This document shows, piece after piece, positions 1-8,954 of a stretch of 20,189 nt of DNA. The notes beneath the pieces were generated by a model. The model had not been told where the DNA came from and searched no databases. It worked only from the letters and a program-made list of their open reading frames with translations. Each line of letters begins with the position of its first letter. Position 1 is the stretch's first letter. This DNA comes from a virus, in the IMG/VR virus record IMGVR_UViG_3300025890_000209, positions 1-20,189 of that record. The stretch is one strand, 5' to 3'. Made by a program: the position numbers and the translations under genes.

Positions 1-1644
1 CCAAGAAAACCATCCAGAATTTCTTTTTATTGCAGATCCAGTTTTTAAAACGTTATCTAAAAAATCACCTCGATTTTTAGTTTGATAAGTAACATAGTGA
101 GCTGCGTCGTAAGCTTCTTTAACTGCGTTCTTACTAGGATTGACTACAAAGTCTGCAATGTAATCTTCTGCTTGTTTAATATCTATTTCACCAAGCTCAA
201 TTTTTTTCATCGCTTCTCTAAAACCTAAACCGTAGAGTTCACCTCTGTACTCTATGTTTTTGAAATAGTTATCAGCGAAAGTTAAAAATCTTGTAGGTAG
301 TCGATTTAATGTAATTGTCTTACCAACAATATCAGCCATTGTTGCGCCAATTTTATTTTCAATATTAAAGTTGGCTGCACTAGCAGCATTAATTCTATCT
401 CCTAATTCTACTTTACTACCTTTATTAAATATTGGTTTAATATCAGCTGCTTCGAAATTTCCTTTTAATGCTTGAGCTAAAGACTTCTTCATAGCCACGT
501 GCATTTCAGTAGCAATTTGATGCTTGCCAAAAGCTTTTGCTACATCTTCATAAAGAACCATTTTATCAAAGTCGTTCTTTCCAAAAGTTGGCATCATCGT
601 AGCCATCTTTCTTTCAGCCTGAACTATTGCTGAAGTAATCCAGTTACCAGCAGTATTTCTAACGTGTGTCATTGGATTAGACAAAATCACGTTTATAAAA
701 CTTTCAGCTATTGCATCTGAGAATTTTGTTATATTTGCAAAAACTCCAGTAGCTTGATTGAAAGCAAGTTTTTTTTCTGGAGAACCACTATCTAAATAAA
801 GAGTAGCAAGATCCTTAGTTGCAGCATCATCTCCTAATTCTAAAATAAGATCACGCTCTAAGAGAGCATCCATATTAGGATTTGATCTACCTACTTCTCT
901 AGTTCCAATTCTAAATTGTTGTAACGCTCTAGCAGTTTCTGTTTGGACACCTTTAATTACTTTTTGTAATTCAGATGTTAAAGCAAAATGTTGTCTAAAA
1001 GCTATAAGATCACTTGTATTTCCGTTTTCAACTTTTTTAGCTAAATCATCTAATTTATTTAGTGAAGCTACTAACAGTTCTCTTGATGCAAAAATAGTTT
1101 CTGCATTTAACGTAGAACCAGGTTGTAAAGTTAATAGCTTAGAGGTTAAAGCGTTTTCGTTTTGATTTAATAAAGTAGATAATTGTTTTGTAACTTTATT
1201 TGTCTGTACGCCTCTTTTTTGCTTATCAAATTCTTTTGCAAATTTTTGAGAAATCTTTTGTATTAAAACTTTAATATCTTCTTCAGATGTAATTTTATTA
1301 ATATTAAAATCACTTAATATTTCTCTTCCTATTTTATTATCTAATAGGTCTATCTTAATATCTTCTAATACTTCGTCAGCTTGTTTGCTTTGATCTTTTA
1401 GTTTAATTTTTTCTTGTTTAATTTTAACTTTAGTAGCTGTTTGCTGACCTTCTTTTAGAGTAAGTTTTTTATCTTTTATTTTTAAAGTTTTATCTGTAGA
1501 TTTTTTTTTCTCTAAATTAGATCTTGGAGTAAGATCAACTCCTTCCTCTGCAGCTTTTATCTTTTTTTCTATTGCTTCAAAATCAATTCCTGACTTTTTT
1601 TTTAATTTTACGCTAGCTATTGTTTTAAGTATTTTTACAACCAT
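1..1644 (-). CDS. Large internal virion / ejection protein, C-terminus cut by window edge
   Basis: An open frame runs from ATG at 1642-1644 to base 1 without a stop, giving 548 codons; the C-terminus lies outside the window. Residues 1-150 are very rich in Lys, Glu and Gln and probably helical or coiled. Around residues 321-336 is the motif LSNPMTHVRNTAGNW, a form of the LSxPxTHxxNxxGN signature that recurs in large phage polyproteins and internal virion proteins. The gene is the third large protein after the tail tube genes, the place of T7 gp15/gp16, so it is likely packed in the head core and ejected with the DNA. I see no lytic transglycosylase motif in the visible part. There is no clear ribosome site before the ATG, and a hairpin (1662-1690) precedes it. 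Being a CDS is near certain; the role is inferred from position and the motif. Confidence 0.85.
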   Translation of the reverse strand, partial: MVVKILKTIASVKLKKKSGIDFEAIEKKIKAAEEGVDLTPRSNLEKKKSTDKTLKIKDKKLTLKEGQQTATKVKIKQEKIKLKDQSKQADEVLEDIKIDLLDNKIGREILSDFNINKITSEEDIKVLIQKISQKFAKEFDKQKRGVQTNKVTKQLSTLLNQNENALTSKLLTLQPGSTLNAETIFASRELLVASLNKLDDLAKKVENGNTSDLIAFRQHFALTSELQKVIKGVQTETARALQQFRIGTREVGRSNPNMDALLERDLILELGDDAATKDLATLYLDSGSPEKKLAFNQATGVFANITKFSDAIAESFINVILSNPMTHVRNTAGNWITSAIVQAERKMATMMPTFGKNDFDKMVLYEDVAKAFGKHQIATEMHVAMKKSLAQALKGNFEAADIKPIFNKGSKVELGDRINAASAANFNIENKIGATMADIVGKTITLNRLPTRFLTFADNYFKNIEYRGELYGLGFREAMKKIELGEIDIKQAEDYIADFVVNPSKNAVKEAYDAAHYVTYQTKNRGDFLDNVLKTGSAIKRNSGWFSW

Positions 1645-1661
1645 GTTATTTGAATTTTTTT

Positions 1662-1690
1662 AAAAAGACCGATTTGAGGATAGTCTTTTT
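1662..1690 (-). terminator. Hairpin with terminal U-run between two internal-protein genes
   Basis: AAAAAGAC (1662-1669) pairs perfectly with GTCTTTTT (1683-1690) around a 13-nt loop. The last five bases of the stem are U in the transcript of either strand. The 111-bp gap 1645-1755 is one of few real gaps in the late operon. It could be a weak, two-way terminator or an mRNA-processing hairpin. The stem has only three G/C pairs, so it may be leaky. Confidence 0.35.
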
Positions 1691-1755
1691 ATTAGATGTT
1701 TTTGTTTAATTTGAAATAGTATTGTTCCTAGTATTATCTAGGATGGAATTACTCT

Positions 1756-4521
1756 TTAGTCTCTGATGAGTTCGTCAAATTCTGAGAAGGCTCGTTCGTC
1801 AAAGTCGTATCTGTATTTTTCTGAGAACTCTTTGTCGAGGTCTTTTTTCTTGGTGAGTAGATCTCGTACGAGCTGTCGAATATCGGATCGTCTAGTTTGT
1901 CCAAGGATCTGCTTATAATTTTTCCCATAGTCTGTTTTATCTCTAGTTATTAAGTTACCGTTTTTATAATATATGATATGAGCTGCATCATCAACATTCA
2001 ATTCGACTAGGTTTTCGAGTCTTTTTTGAAACTCTATATTATCTAAGTCACCTACGTTGATTACAACCACACCTTTTTCTTTAGCAATGACCGCATGACC
2101 ATCACCAAATTCTTTGTCTAAAGCAGTACCGAATTTCTTCATTTGATCTGCTGTAAATTTTTTATCAGTTCTAACTGCAACTGAGTTTGCGTTTTTTTGT
2201 GATCCAGCTTTTATAAATCTGTGATAACCAATTGCGTCTTGCTGTAAGACAACGCCTCTAACAGCTGAATATAATTCTAATAATTCCTCACTTGGTGCAT
2301 CCATCTGAGTAACATCTTTACCAGCACCTTTTACTCTAGTTGTTGCAATTTTAGTTTGTCCAGATGGATTTGATACACCTTGATAATAACCTGGAGCCTC
2401 AAAATGACCTGGAGAAAGTAGGTTTAATTTTTTAGCAATAATATCTGAACCATCTTCATCGTTCATTATTTGTGAAACTTTAAATTGGTATTCTGACTTT
2501 ATATTAGGTGTAGCGCTAGATAATTGATTTAAATGTTTAGAATAAGTTCCTGGTACAGTTTCCCAGGACACAAATGCCAAATTATCTTCTAAAGCATCAG
2601 CAAAATCAAATGCAGCTTTGCCAGTATCTTTTGAAGTTAACTCGTAATCCATTGCAGTATTAAATCTTAAATCAGCAAATTCTTTTTCTTTACCTTTTAT
2701 TGGAATGATAGATCCACCACTTCTAACACCTACATTTTGTTCTAATGCAGCGTCAGCAAAAATCTTTTTTGTACTATCAAATCTTCCTTTTGTTGCAACC
2801 CAGATTGCAGCTTGAGCTTGATCAATATCCCAATTCTTTTGTTTAGCAACTTCGTTTGTAATATCTTCTAAGTAAGAATATTTTACACCATCACTCAATT
2901 CTTGACTTACAAAACCACCAGCTCTGTTCATCCATAAATCAATCGTTGCACCTTGTTTTAATTCTGGATTAATTTCTTTCATTATATTGTTATAGAAATT
3001 ATTTGTCTTTCTTCCGTTCCAAGGAATATTTTCGTTTAACAATAAATGTGATTTTAAATCTTTTGTTTTTTCTGCAATGTTATCATATTCGCCATGACGA
3101 ACTACCATAACATTTCCGCTGTCATCAAGTTCTACAACTTCTAATCCTGTAGATTTTTGTCCTTTAACTCTTTTAGCTCCGCCATACTTACCAATTAAAT
3201 CTCTTTTAAATTTAGCTTTCTGAGTAATATTTAAATCTTGTGGAATAGTTGCTCTCTCTAATATTTCTCCATCCCAAATTTTTTCTCCAGATTGAAACTT
3301 ATTCCAAGCCTTAATTGCAAACTGAGTGTTTGTAGCAACTGGTTTTTGTGGTGAGTAGATTGCTAATAGTTGAGCAAATTGATCAGCTGCTTGTTTATCA
3401 CCTCTGACATAATTTAAAATATTTTGTCCACTTTTATTATACCAGTCTTTACCGAGCTTACCTTCATCAGCTAATCTATTAAAATTACTTAAAGTTTTTT
3501 TTTCAAAACCTTCAGCTGATAGCTTTTTTAAAGAAGGAAGGACCTCACCAGCCTTCGTTCCTAACATTTTTTTTACAACTGTCGGACCTAATCCAGCAGT
3601 CTTTTCAAAACCATATTCATTAACTGTGTCAGGAATACTACTTTGATCATCATCAATGTTAAATTCTAACGGTGGTATTTCATCACTATCAGTAACATTC
3701 TCTGTATTAGATATTGTATTATCAAGAATTGCACCTGAGCTTGCTCCACCACCTACAGCAATTGCTCCTTGTTGTGCTTTGTCAGCTTTCATTTTTCTAG
3801 CTGCAATAATTCCTTTTAATAGTTTTTCTCCAACATCGGTGTAGAGTAAATACTCTCCAAACTGTGCGAACTTATCTACTACCTCACCCATTGGTGTATC
3901 ATCTGGTAAATTAAAAGTTTCTTTTACTGCTCTAAAATATTTACTATCTGTAAAGAAAGTCTCTGATTTATCAAAAGCTAAAGCTTCACTCATTGCACTA
4001 GAAATAATTAAAGATGGTGCTTTAGGTAATCCAGAATTATTTAATTTTTTATATATTGGATAAGTATACATTTGGCTTTGACCAAGCATACCTACAAGCT
4101 TTGATACAAATGGACTTTCTTCATCTGCAAAATTAGATAATGATTGTTTAGCTTTATTTAAATTTTCATACATGCTTTGATAAGCTCTCTCATCCATTTC
4201 ATCTGGATTTGGATCTAAAGCATAAGCAATGTTATTTAGAAAATGACCAAAATTTACTCCACCTTTACCAATAGAGATAAGCGTATCTTTAGGAACTTCT
4301 TTTAAAAAGAAATTGGCTACATCCTTCATAAATAGCCTTTGTTCAGTTTCATCAACTGGTTCAAACTTAACAACACCTGAGTTTTCGTCAGGCTGTTTAC
4401 CTTCAATTATATCTGTATCAATATCATTTTCTATAGCTGCCTTATAAGCTGAAGATTTTTTGATAAGCTGATCTCTTTGAGCTGGAAAGGATATATCTTC
4501 TACTAAATCTATTGACTTCAT
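1756..4521 (-). CDS. Large internal virion protein (921 aa)
   Basis: A 921-residue protein whose ATG overlaps the stop of the preceding 542-aa gene (ATGA), so it is probably translationally coupled. Residues 1-300 are helical and acidic, with a Gly/Ala-rich linker near 253-266. Residues about 345-580 hold a segment whose elements (IYSPQKPVATN, TNNFYNN, TIDLWMNRA, QAAIWV) resemble a domain I know from large phage polyvalent and internal proteins; its activity is unknown to me. The C-terminal 60 residues are strongly charged. Position after gp14-like and gp15-like genes points to an internal core protein that is ejected into the host. No peptidoglycan-hydrolase or polymerase motif was recognised. 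CDS certain; specific function unknown. Confidence 0.85.
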   Translation of the reverse strand: MKSIDLVEDISFPAQRDQLIKKSSAYKAAIENDIDTDIIEGKQPDENSGVVKFEPVDETEQRLFMKDVANFFLKEVPKDTLISIGKGGVNFGHFLNNIAYALDPNPDEMDERAYQSMYENLNKAKQSLSNFADEESPFVSKLVGMLGQSQMYTYPIYKKLNNSGLPKAPSLIISSAMSEALAFDKSETFFTDSKYFRAVKETFNLPDDTPMGEVVDKFAQFGEYLLYTDVGEKLLKGIIAARKMKADKAQQGAIAVGGGASSGAILDNTISNTENVTDSDEIPPLEFNIDDDQSSIPDTVNEYGFEKTAGLGPTVVKKMLGTKAGEVLPSLKKLSAEGFEKKTLSNFNRLADEGKLGKDWYNKSGQNILNYVRGDKQAADQFAQLLAIYSPQKPVATNTQFAIKAWNKFQSGEKIWDGEILERATIPQDLNITQKAKFKRDLIGKYGGAKRVKGQKSTGLEVVELDDSGNVMVVRHGEYDNIAEKTKDLKSHLLLNENIPWNGRKTNNFYNNIMKEINPELKQGATIDLWMNRAGGFVSQELSDGVKYSYLEDITNEVAKQKNWDIDQAQAAIWVATKGRFDSTKKIFADAALEQNVGVRSGGSIIPIKGKEKEFADLRFNTAMDYELTSKDTGKAAFDFADALEDNLAFVSWETVPGTYSKHLNQLSSATPNIKSEYQFKVSQIMNDEDGSDIIAKKLNLLSPGHFEAPGYYQGVSNPSGQTKIATTRVKGAGKDVTQMDAPSEELLELYSAVRGVVLQQDAIGYHRFIKAGSQKNANSVAVRTDKKFTADQMKKFGTALDKEFGDGHAVIAKEKGVVVINVGDLDNIEFQKRLENLVELNVDDAAHIIYYKNGNLITRDKTDYGKNYKQILGQTRRSDIRQLVRDLLTKKKDLDKEFSEKYRYDFDERAFSEFDELIRD

Positions 4522-6146
4522 TTTGCTTGTTCCTGATTAAAAAATTCAAAAAAGTTAAATGCTTTTTTCTCACTCTTAGCTACAGCAAAATCATCACCGC
4601 CTACTCTTTTTCTAACTTCGTAAACATCTTTTAATAAATCTACTCTAGCTATATCTTCTAAAAATTCTGATCTGGTTATTTTACCTTTTTTAAATTGTTG
4701 AGCTAAATCATTATTAATATTTTTAAAATAATTGTCGGGTTCTTTGCCAATTGCAGTTGCAAGATTAGTAATATCAAAATTAAGTGGTTTTAGATTTGGT
4801 GAAAATAAATCAGGCATTTTTTCATTACCTATTTTTGCAATAACTTTTAAGTATGCATTTTCTGGAGACATTCCATCACTAGTAACGTATCTATTAAATC
4901 TAGATAAAGCATCTTGTGTCATCTCTTTATCGTTAGTGCTAATTCCACCAGATCCAAAAAATTGTGATAAGCCTTCCATATCACCAAGATTAATTCTTAG
5001 CTTTTTATAGAAGTCTTTATATTGATCATGTTTAGTTGGATCATTTTTAAAACTTTTTATTAATTTACTTAATGTTGCAGTATCTTTAATATTTGTATTT
5101 TCTAAAAATTCTCTAGATGATTTAAATGTTATCTCAAGATCGTCTAATTCATTTACGTTATCAGCAATGACAATTTGATTATTAATTCTATTTATAAAAT
5201 CTTCGTCTGATACTTTGTCAGGATTTATATATAGATCTAATAAAGCGTTGTATTGAGTAGTATTTATCTTACCGCTATCTTTAATATCGTGTAGCTCATC
5301 AATTGATGGTCTATTTTCATCATCAATTATTCTATTACCTAACTCAGTAAAAGTAGTTACTTGTTCAAAAACTCTCTCGTTCACTTCTTTATCATTTGCT
5401 AATAATTCTTCATTAGCAGCAGATACAAAAGCATTTTGCGCTCTTTCTAAGTATATTCTTCCTTTTTGTGGACCAAACTCCTCAAATAATTCTTTTTCAG
5501 ATAACATTACTCCTAAAGGATCTGTTTTAATTCCTAGGTTTGTAATTGTTTCTTGTTTTAGATATTCGTACTCACTTAAAAGTTTGTTTAAATCTTTTTG
5601 TCCATACTTTGATAATTGAACTCTATCGTTACCCCAGTCTACAAAATTTTTATCACCAGTTGCTCTAATTCCAGCATCTGTATTAGTTCTATCTAATAAA
5701 TTTCTATTTAAAAAATCTATGTCAGCTTGTTTATTTTGTTCAGCTGCTTTAGACATTACACTCTTATAAAGACTAGATTGATTTCTTATTTTTTCTTTAT
5801 TTATGTAAGTATTAACTAAAGATTGAACTTGTTTGTTTTCACCAGATACATCTAGATCATAAGCTTTACTTAATGTTTCTTCAGCAAGCTCCAGGTTGGT
5901 CATCTGAGATGCTTCATATAAGGTACTATCAATAACCTTTTGTTGCGATCCAACTAATTCGTAAAATCTATTTTGATCTTCGATAAGTTTTTGGTCTTTT
6001 TTAATTTTTTGAAATTCTCTACCAGCAGCAGATATATTAGAACCTAATTGTTGAGCAAAACCTACATTAACTGCAAGGTTGGTAACGTTAACTGGTTTAG
6101 AACCTCTTACTTGCATCTGCGATGATTTAATTTCAAATTTTGCCAT
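4518..6146 (-). CDS. Internal virion protein, gp15-like by position (542 aa)
   Basis: A 542-residue, Lys/Asn/Asp-rich, mostly helical protein with no signal peptide or membrane segment. The N-terminus (MAKFEIKSSQMQVRGSKPVNVTNLAVNVGFAQQLGSN is its opening style, here residues 1-37) resembles the starts of phage core proteins that have a short basic arm followed by long helices. It starts at the 1-bp overlap (TAATG) with the stop of the gp14-like gene and ends in an ATGA overlap with the 921-aa gene. In T7 this slot is gp15 (747 aa), a ring of the internal core and of the ejected channel. The assignment rests on order and composition, not on a recognised domain. Confidence 0.75.
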   Translation of the reverse strand: MAKFEIKSSQMQVRGSKPVNVTNLAVNVGFAQQLGSNISAAGREFQKIKKDQKLIEDQNRFYELVGSQQKVIDSTLYEASQMTNLELAEETLSKAYDLDVSGENKQVQSLVNTYINKEKIRNQSSLYKSVMSKAAEQNKQADIDFLNRNLLDRTNTDAGIRATGDKNFVDWGNDRVQLSKYGQKDLNKLLSEYEYLKQETITNLGIKTDPLGVMLSEKELFEEFGPQKGRIYLERAQNAFVSAANEELLANDKEVNERVFEQVTTFTELGNRIIDDENRPSIDELHDIKDSGKINTTQYNALLDLYINPDKVSDEDFINRINNQIVIADNVNELDDLEITFKSSREFLENTNIKDTATLSKLIKSFKNDPTKHDQYKDFYKKLRINLGDMEGLSQFFGSGGISTNDKEMTQDALSRFNRYVTSDGMSPENAYLKVIAKIGNEKMPDLFSPNLKPLNFDITNLATAIGKEPDNYFKNINNDLAQQFKKGKITRSEFLEDIARVDLLKDVYEVRKRVGGDDFAVAKSEKKAFNFFEFFNQEQAK

Positions 6147-6589
6147 TAATTATTCTTTTGTGATGATTGATAACTAGATAAAGCTTTTGCACCTTCCGAA
6201 GTAGCAACCAACAATCCTTTAGTATATTCTTGTCTGCCTTTAGCCTCTAATAATAATGACTGATTATCAGCATCTCTCATTTCGGTGCTTTGATTGTAAT
6301 CAGCAATAGATAAATCTGTTGCTTGTTCTATCTTAAATTCTTGAGCTGCAAAAAAAGTTGATGTGTCTTGTTTAAATTCAAAACCTGACTTTAATAATTT
6401 TACAAAAAAATCTGAGTATTGTTTATTTTGTTGTTTTACAAGTCTAGGCTTATCTATATTTTTATAGATATATTCATCTTCCTTAGCTTTCGCTTTATTT
6501 AACTGTGATTGCTTGTTGTAAAGATCTCGATTACTTTTACCGAGCTGTACTCCAGCAACTGCACCTATAACATTTCCAACCCAACTCAT
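6146..6589 (-). CDS. Internal virion protein, gp14-like (147 aa)
   Basis: A 147-residue protein with a short hydrophobic, Gly/Ala-rich start (MSWVGNVIGAVAGVQLG) followed by long polar helices rich in Lys, Gln and Ala. T7 gp14 (196 aa) has a comparable plan: it sits in the core at the portal end and on ejection inserts into the outer membrane. The gene follows the gp13-like gene after a single base and overlaps the next gene by 1 bp (TAATG). No strong ribosome site is seen, so coupling to the upstream gene is likely. The family is assigned from size, N-terminus and order; sequence identity to gp14 cannot be judged by eye. Confidence 0.7.
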   Translation of the reverse strand: MSWVGNVIGAVAGVQLGKSNRDLYNKQSQLNKAKAKEDEYIYKNIDKPRLVKQQNKQYSDFFVKLLKSGFEFKQDTSTFFAAQEFKIEQATDLSIADYNQSTEMRDADNQSLLLEAKGRQEYTKGLLVATSEGAKALSSYQSSQKNN

Positions 6590-6590
6590 A

Positions 6591-7043
6591 TTAATAAATC
6601 ACACTCATTTGATAAAAATCTGAACCATCAGGTCCATATTTACGTTTTAATCCTTCAGTTTTAAAACCACACCAGGTAGCAAATCTTAATCCTCTTTTAA
6701 ATTCTGCTTTAACAGAGGTCTGAAGTCTTCTAATTTTATATTTCTTACAAGTTTGATCTTGTAATTCTTTAATTGTTCTTGCAGCTAAAAATTTTATATC
6801 AAAAACATTTATACCGCATAGTACCCAAGCCTCAGCTACACCTTCCCATAATTGTACTATCCCACAAGCGAAGACTGGTTTGTCTCCGATAAAATAAGTA
6901 AATGCTTGTCCTTCTTTAGAGTAATTACAAATACGGTTATCTTCATAGCTTGCGTCTATTTCCATAAGCTTATCATTTAAGCCTTGAGAAATAATTTTAT
7001 CAGCGTGCCAAGTTTCAAAAAATTTTATATTCTTATCCGTCAC
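6591..7043 (-). CDS. gp13-like virion protein with GNAT-like fold (150 aa)
   Basis: A 150-residue protein that reads like the T7 gp13 family (DUF2833-type, GNAT-like). The middle has the beta strand pair with AFTYFIGDKPVFACGIV and the segment VAEAWVLCGINVF, followed by a helix and the end motif RFATWCGFKTEGLKRKYGPDG, typical of acetyltransferase-like folds where a C-terminal aromatic strand closes the sheet. T7 gp13 is 138 aa and is needed for correct assembly of the internal core. Translation starts at GTG (7041-7043), inside the last codons of the gp12-like gene (11-nt overlap). Enzyme activity is not implied: the acetyl-CoA loop is not clear. Confidence 0.75.
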   Translation of the reverse strand: MTDKNIKFFETWHADKIISQGLNDKLMEIDASYEDNRICNYSKEGQAFTYFIGDKPVFACGIVQLWEGVAEAWVLCGINVFDIKFLAARTIKELQDQTCKKYKIRRLQTSVKAEFKRGLRFATWCGFKTEGLKRKYGPDGSDFYQMSVIY

Positions 7044-8808
7044 TGGTTACTAAAGTTGGATAGATTGCTAGTATTGAACAAGGTAAAGGCTGATCTTGTT
7101 GAATAGTAATAAATCCATCTGAATTAAAATCATCGTTAAATTCTATTTCTTTATCACCAGCTATTAACGTTTTAACTGGCTGACCTAACGGTGACGATGT
7201 TGTTCTAAATGGTATTGCCTCTAAATTATCTAAACTCGGACCAACTTTAACTCCGACAGTTTCAAATAATCTTAATGTAACTTTACTAATTCTTTTTGTT
7301 TTACCTTGGCTAGTTCCTTCAGCAGCGCCACCTTCTATTCTCATAGTTTGTAAAACTGAATTATATTTTAATCCAACTACTGCTTTTGTAACTGATCTAT
7401 TTAATGTTATAGCTCCCCCACTAACCACTTTGTCTGGATGAGCTGATCCATCTGCCAAGATAGATACAGTTTGTCCTTCTAAATGAGCAAGACCTGATAA
7501 CGTAGTTGTTGCTGAACCAGAATACGATAAATGACTATCTAAAAATTTAAAACTATTACTATCTGTTTCGTCAAAATCAAAATTAGAAAAACATTCAACA
7601 TATCTTTTAGTTGCACCGTTAACTGTTCTTTTAACTATTACCCAAAGTTCATCTTCATTAATTTCACCAGAGATACTAGCAACACTTTCAACTTGAGCAT
7701 TACCATTTCCAAATGATCCACCAAAAATATGTCTGTGCCAAGCTATAACTTCCTCTGATCTTAAATAAGTTAATCCAGCTAAAACTCCATCTTCTCTAAC
7801 ACACCATAAAATACTATCTGGTGATTGTTGATAAGCCATTTCAGTAATTCCAGATTGAGTAACACTTTCATTAAGTATAGTAAGGTCGCTTGCTTGATAG
7901 CCATCTACATCAAAATTAAATGAAAGTTCTCTAACTTTTCTTCTAGCTCTTTGTAAAAATAAAGTTGCATTACCAGCTGGTTGAGCGTCAACATTTGCAG
8001 ATCCAAAAGTTGATTGTCTTTTAATCGCTATGTTTGTTGGAGTTACTGCTGCATCTGTTCCATCAGCTGAAACTGTAAATTCACCACCAGTAGTACCTAT
8101 AATTAAAGTTCTTTGTGTTTTAATAAATCTAATTGCGTTTACCTGGTTTGATGCAATTGTATAAATCATTGCACTATCGGCATTAGTACCAGTTGACATG
8201 TTCTCATAATCACCTGATTTAGAAAACCATAATGTTTGCGGATTATTATTAGAGTTTGCAAAAACTAAACGTTGTTCAAAGAAAGATACACAACTAGGTC
8301 TATTGTTTGCTCCAGCAATTGGCGTAGCTGGTGATCCGCTAAATGATACCGTAGTTAATGTCCAAGATGTATGTCCAGTTCTACTAAGCTTACGCACGTT
8401 ATGGTTTGGATGACACAAGTACATAACATCTGCACTCTGTGCAAATTTAATATCAAATAATTCCGCCTCTAAATAAGGAGAAGATATTTCATAAGCTACT
8501 GATGGAGATCCAGTTACTATCTGACCTTTATCTTTAAAAAATCTTATATATCCATCTCCAAATTCTAAAATATATGTTTGAGCAGTTGAAAACTCAAAAG
8601 GTATTAATCTAGTTTTTTTAGAACTATCTTTTACCTCATCAATAAATTGTGTACCTACTCTTCTTTGAGCTGCTCCTTGAGGAGCTACCAGGAAATTTTC
8701 TAAAACTTTACAACTTGTATTATATTTTGGAAAATCTTGTCTTCCATCTAATTTGGCAGAAAATTCACCACTAACGAAAGAGTTTAAAGCAAGAGTTGTT
8801 CTAGGCAT
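7033..8808 (-). CDS. Tail nozzle protein, gp12-like tail tubular protein B (591 aa)
   Basis: A 591-residue beta-rich protein. The first 100 residues carry the family pattern: FVSGEFSAKLDGRQDFPKY, then NFLVAPQGAAQRRVGTQF, then TRLIPFEFSTAQTYILEFGD. This N-terminal pattern is shared by many podoviral tail proteins annotated as tail tubular protein B, which form the nozzle below the gp11-like ring. It is shorter than T7 gp12 (794 aa). The gene lies just after the gp11-like gene in transcription order, as in T7, but with an unusual 143-bp gap (8809-8951) holding a plus-strand hairpin. It overlaps the gp13-like start by 11 nt. No clear ribosome site precedes the ATG at 8806-8808. Identification is good at the family level. 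Confidence 0.88.
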   Translation of the reverse strand: MPRTTLALNSFVSGEFSAKLDGRQDFPKYNTSCKVLENFLVAPQGAAQRRVGTQFIDEVKDSSKKTRLIPFEFSTAQTYILEFGDGYIRFFKDKGQIVTGSPSVAYEISSPYLEAELFDIKFAQSADVMYLCHPNHNVRKLSRTGHTSWTLTTVSFSGSPATPIAGANNRPSCVSFFEQRLVFANSNNNPQTLWFSKSGDYENMSTGTNADSAMIYTIASNQVNAIRFIKTQRTLIIGTTGGEFTVSADGTDAAVTPTNIAIKRQSTFGSANVDAQPAGNATLFLQRARRKVRELSFNFDVDGYQASDLTILNESVTQSGITEMAYQQSPDSILWCVREDGVLAGLTYLRSEEVIAWHRHIFGGSFGNGNAQVESVASISGEINEDELWVIVKRTVNGATKRYVECFSNFDFDETDSNSFKFLDSHLSYSGSATTTLSGLAHLEGQTVSILADGSAHPDKVVSGGAITLNRSVTKAVVGLKYNSVLQTMRIEGGAAEGTSQGKTKRISKVTLRLFETVGVKVGPSLDNLEAIPFRTTSSPLGQPVKTLIAGDKEIEFNDDFNSDGFITIQQDQPLPCSILAIYPTLVTSDG

Positions 8809-8951
8809 AATTTTTGAAAAGTTATTTAAATTTAATAATCTGTAATTGTTCTTTTAGTCATACATCGGAGGTTAAGCGTACTAGAAGAAAACGAAAACAC
8901 TAGATAACAGCAATAAGGCGATTGGATTTGACGGTTCAGTCGCCTTTCTTT
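8809..8951 (+). ncRNA. Candidate plus-strand small RNA ending in an intrinsic terminator
   Basis: This 143-bp gap between two tail genes has no convincing ORF on either strand. Its right end holds a strong intrinsic terminator on the plus strand (8915-8954). No plus-strand gene exists for thousands of bases to the left, so the terminator would belong to a short transcript begun nearby. A TTGAAA (8814-8819) and AT-rich -10-like words (TAATAAT 8833-8839 region, TGTAAT 8841-8846) are present, but in DNA this AT-rich they are weak evidence. GGAGG occurs at 8867-8871 with no start codon after it at useful spacing. A 5' end further left would make it antisense to the start of the gp12-like gene. 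Existence of the RNA is inferred from the terminator. Confidence 0.4.
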
Positions 8952-8954
8952 TTA
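8915..8954 (+). terminator. Plus-strand intrinsic terminator, 14-bp stem and U-tract
   Basis: As plus-strand RNA, 8915-8928 (AAGGCGAUUGGAUU) pairs continuously with 8933-8946 around the tetraloop UGAC. Ten pairs are Watson-Crick and four are G.U (8922, 8925, 8927, 8928 with partners). The stem is followed by U-rich sequence (UUCUUUUUAU). On the minus strand the four G.U pairs become A.C mismatches and the sequence after the stem (TATTGCTG) is not a U-tract. The hairpin is therefore built for the plus strand, opposite to the flanking genes. Confidence 0.6.

Noticed and set aside
3656-5010. Plus-strand ORFs at 3656-3844 and 4732-5010
   Set aside because: Antisense to the two large internal-protein genes, no ribosome sites, no recognisable protein features.
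8809-8951. tRNA gene or integration site in the tail-gene gap (GGTTC followed by a stem)
   Set aside because: No cloverleaf, anticodon arm or acceptor stem can be formed; the hairpin is better read as a terminator.
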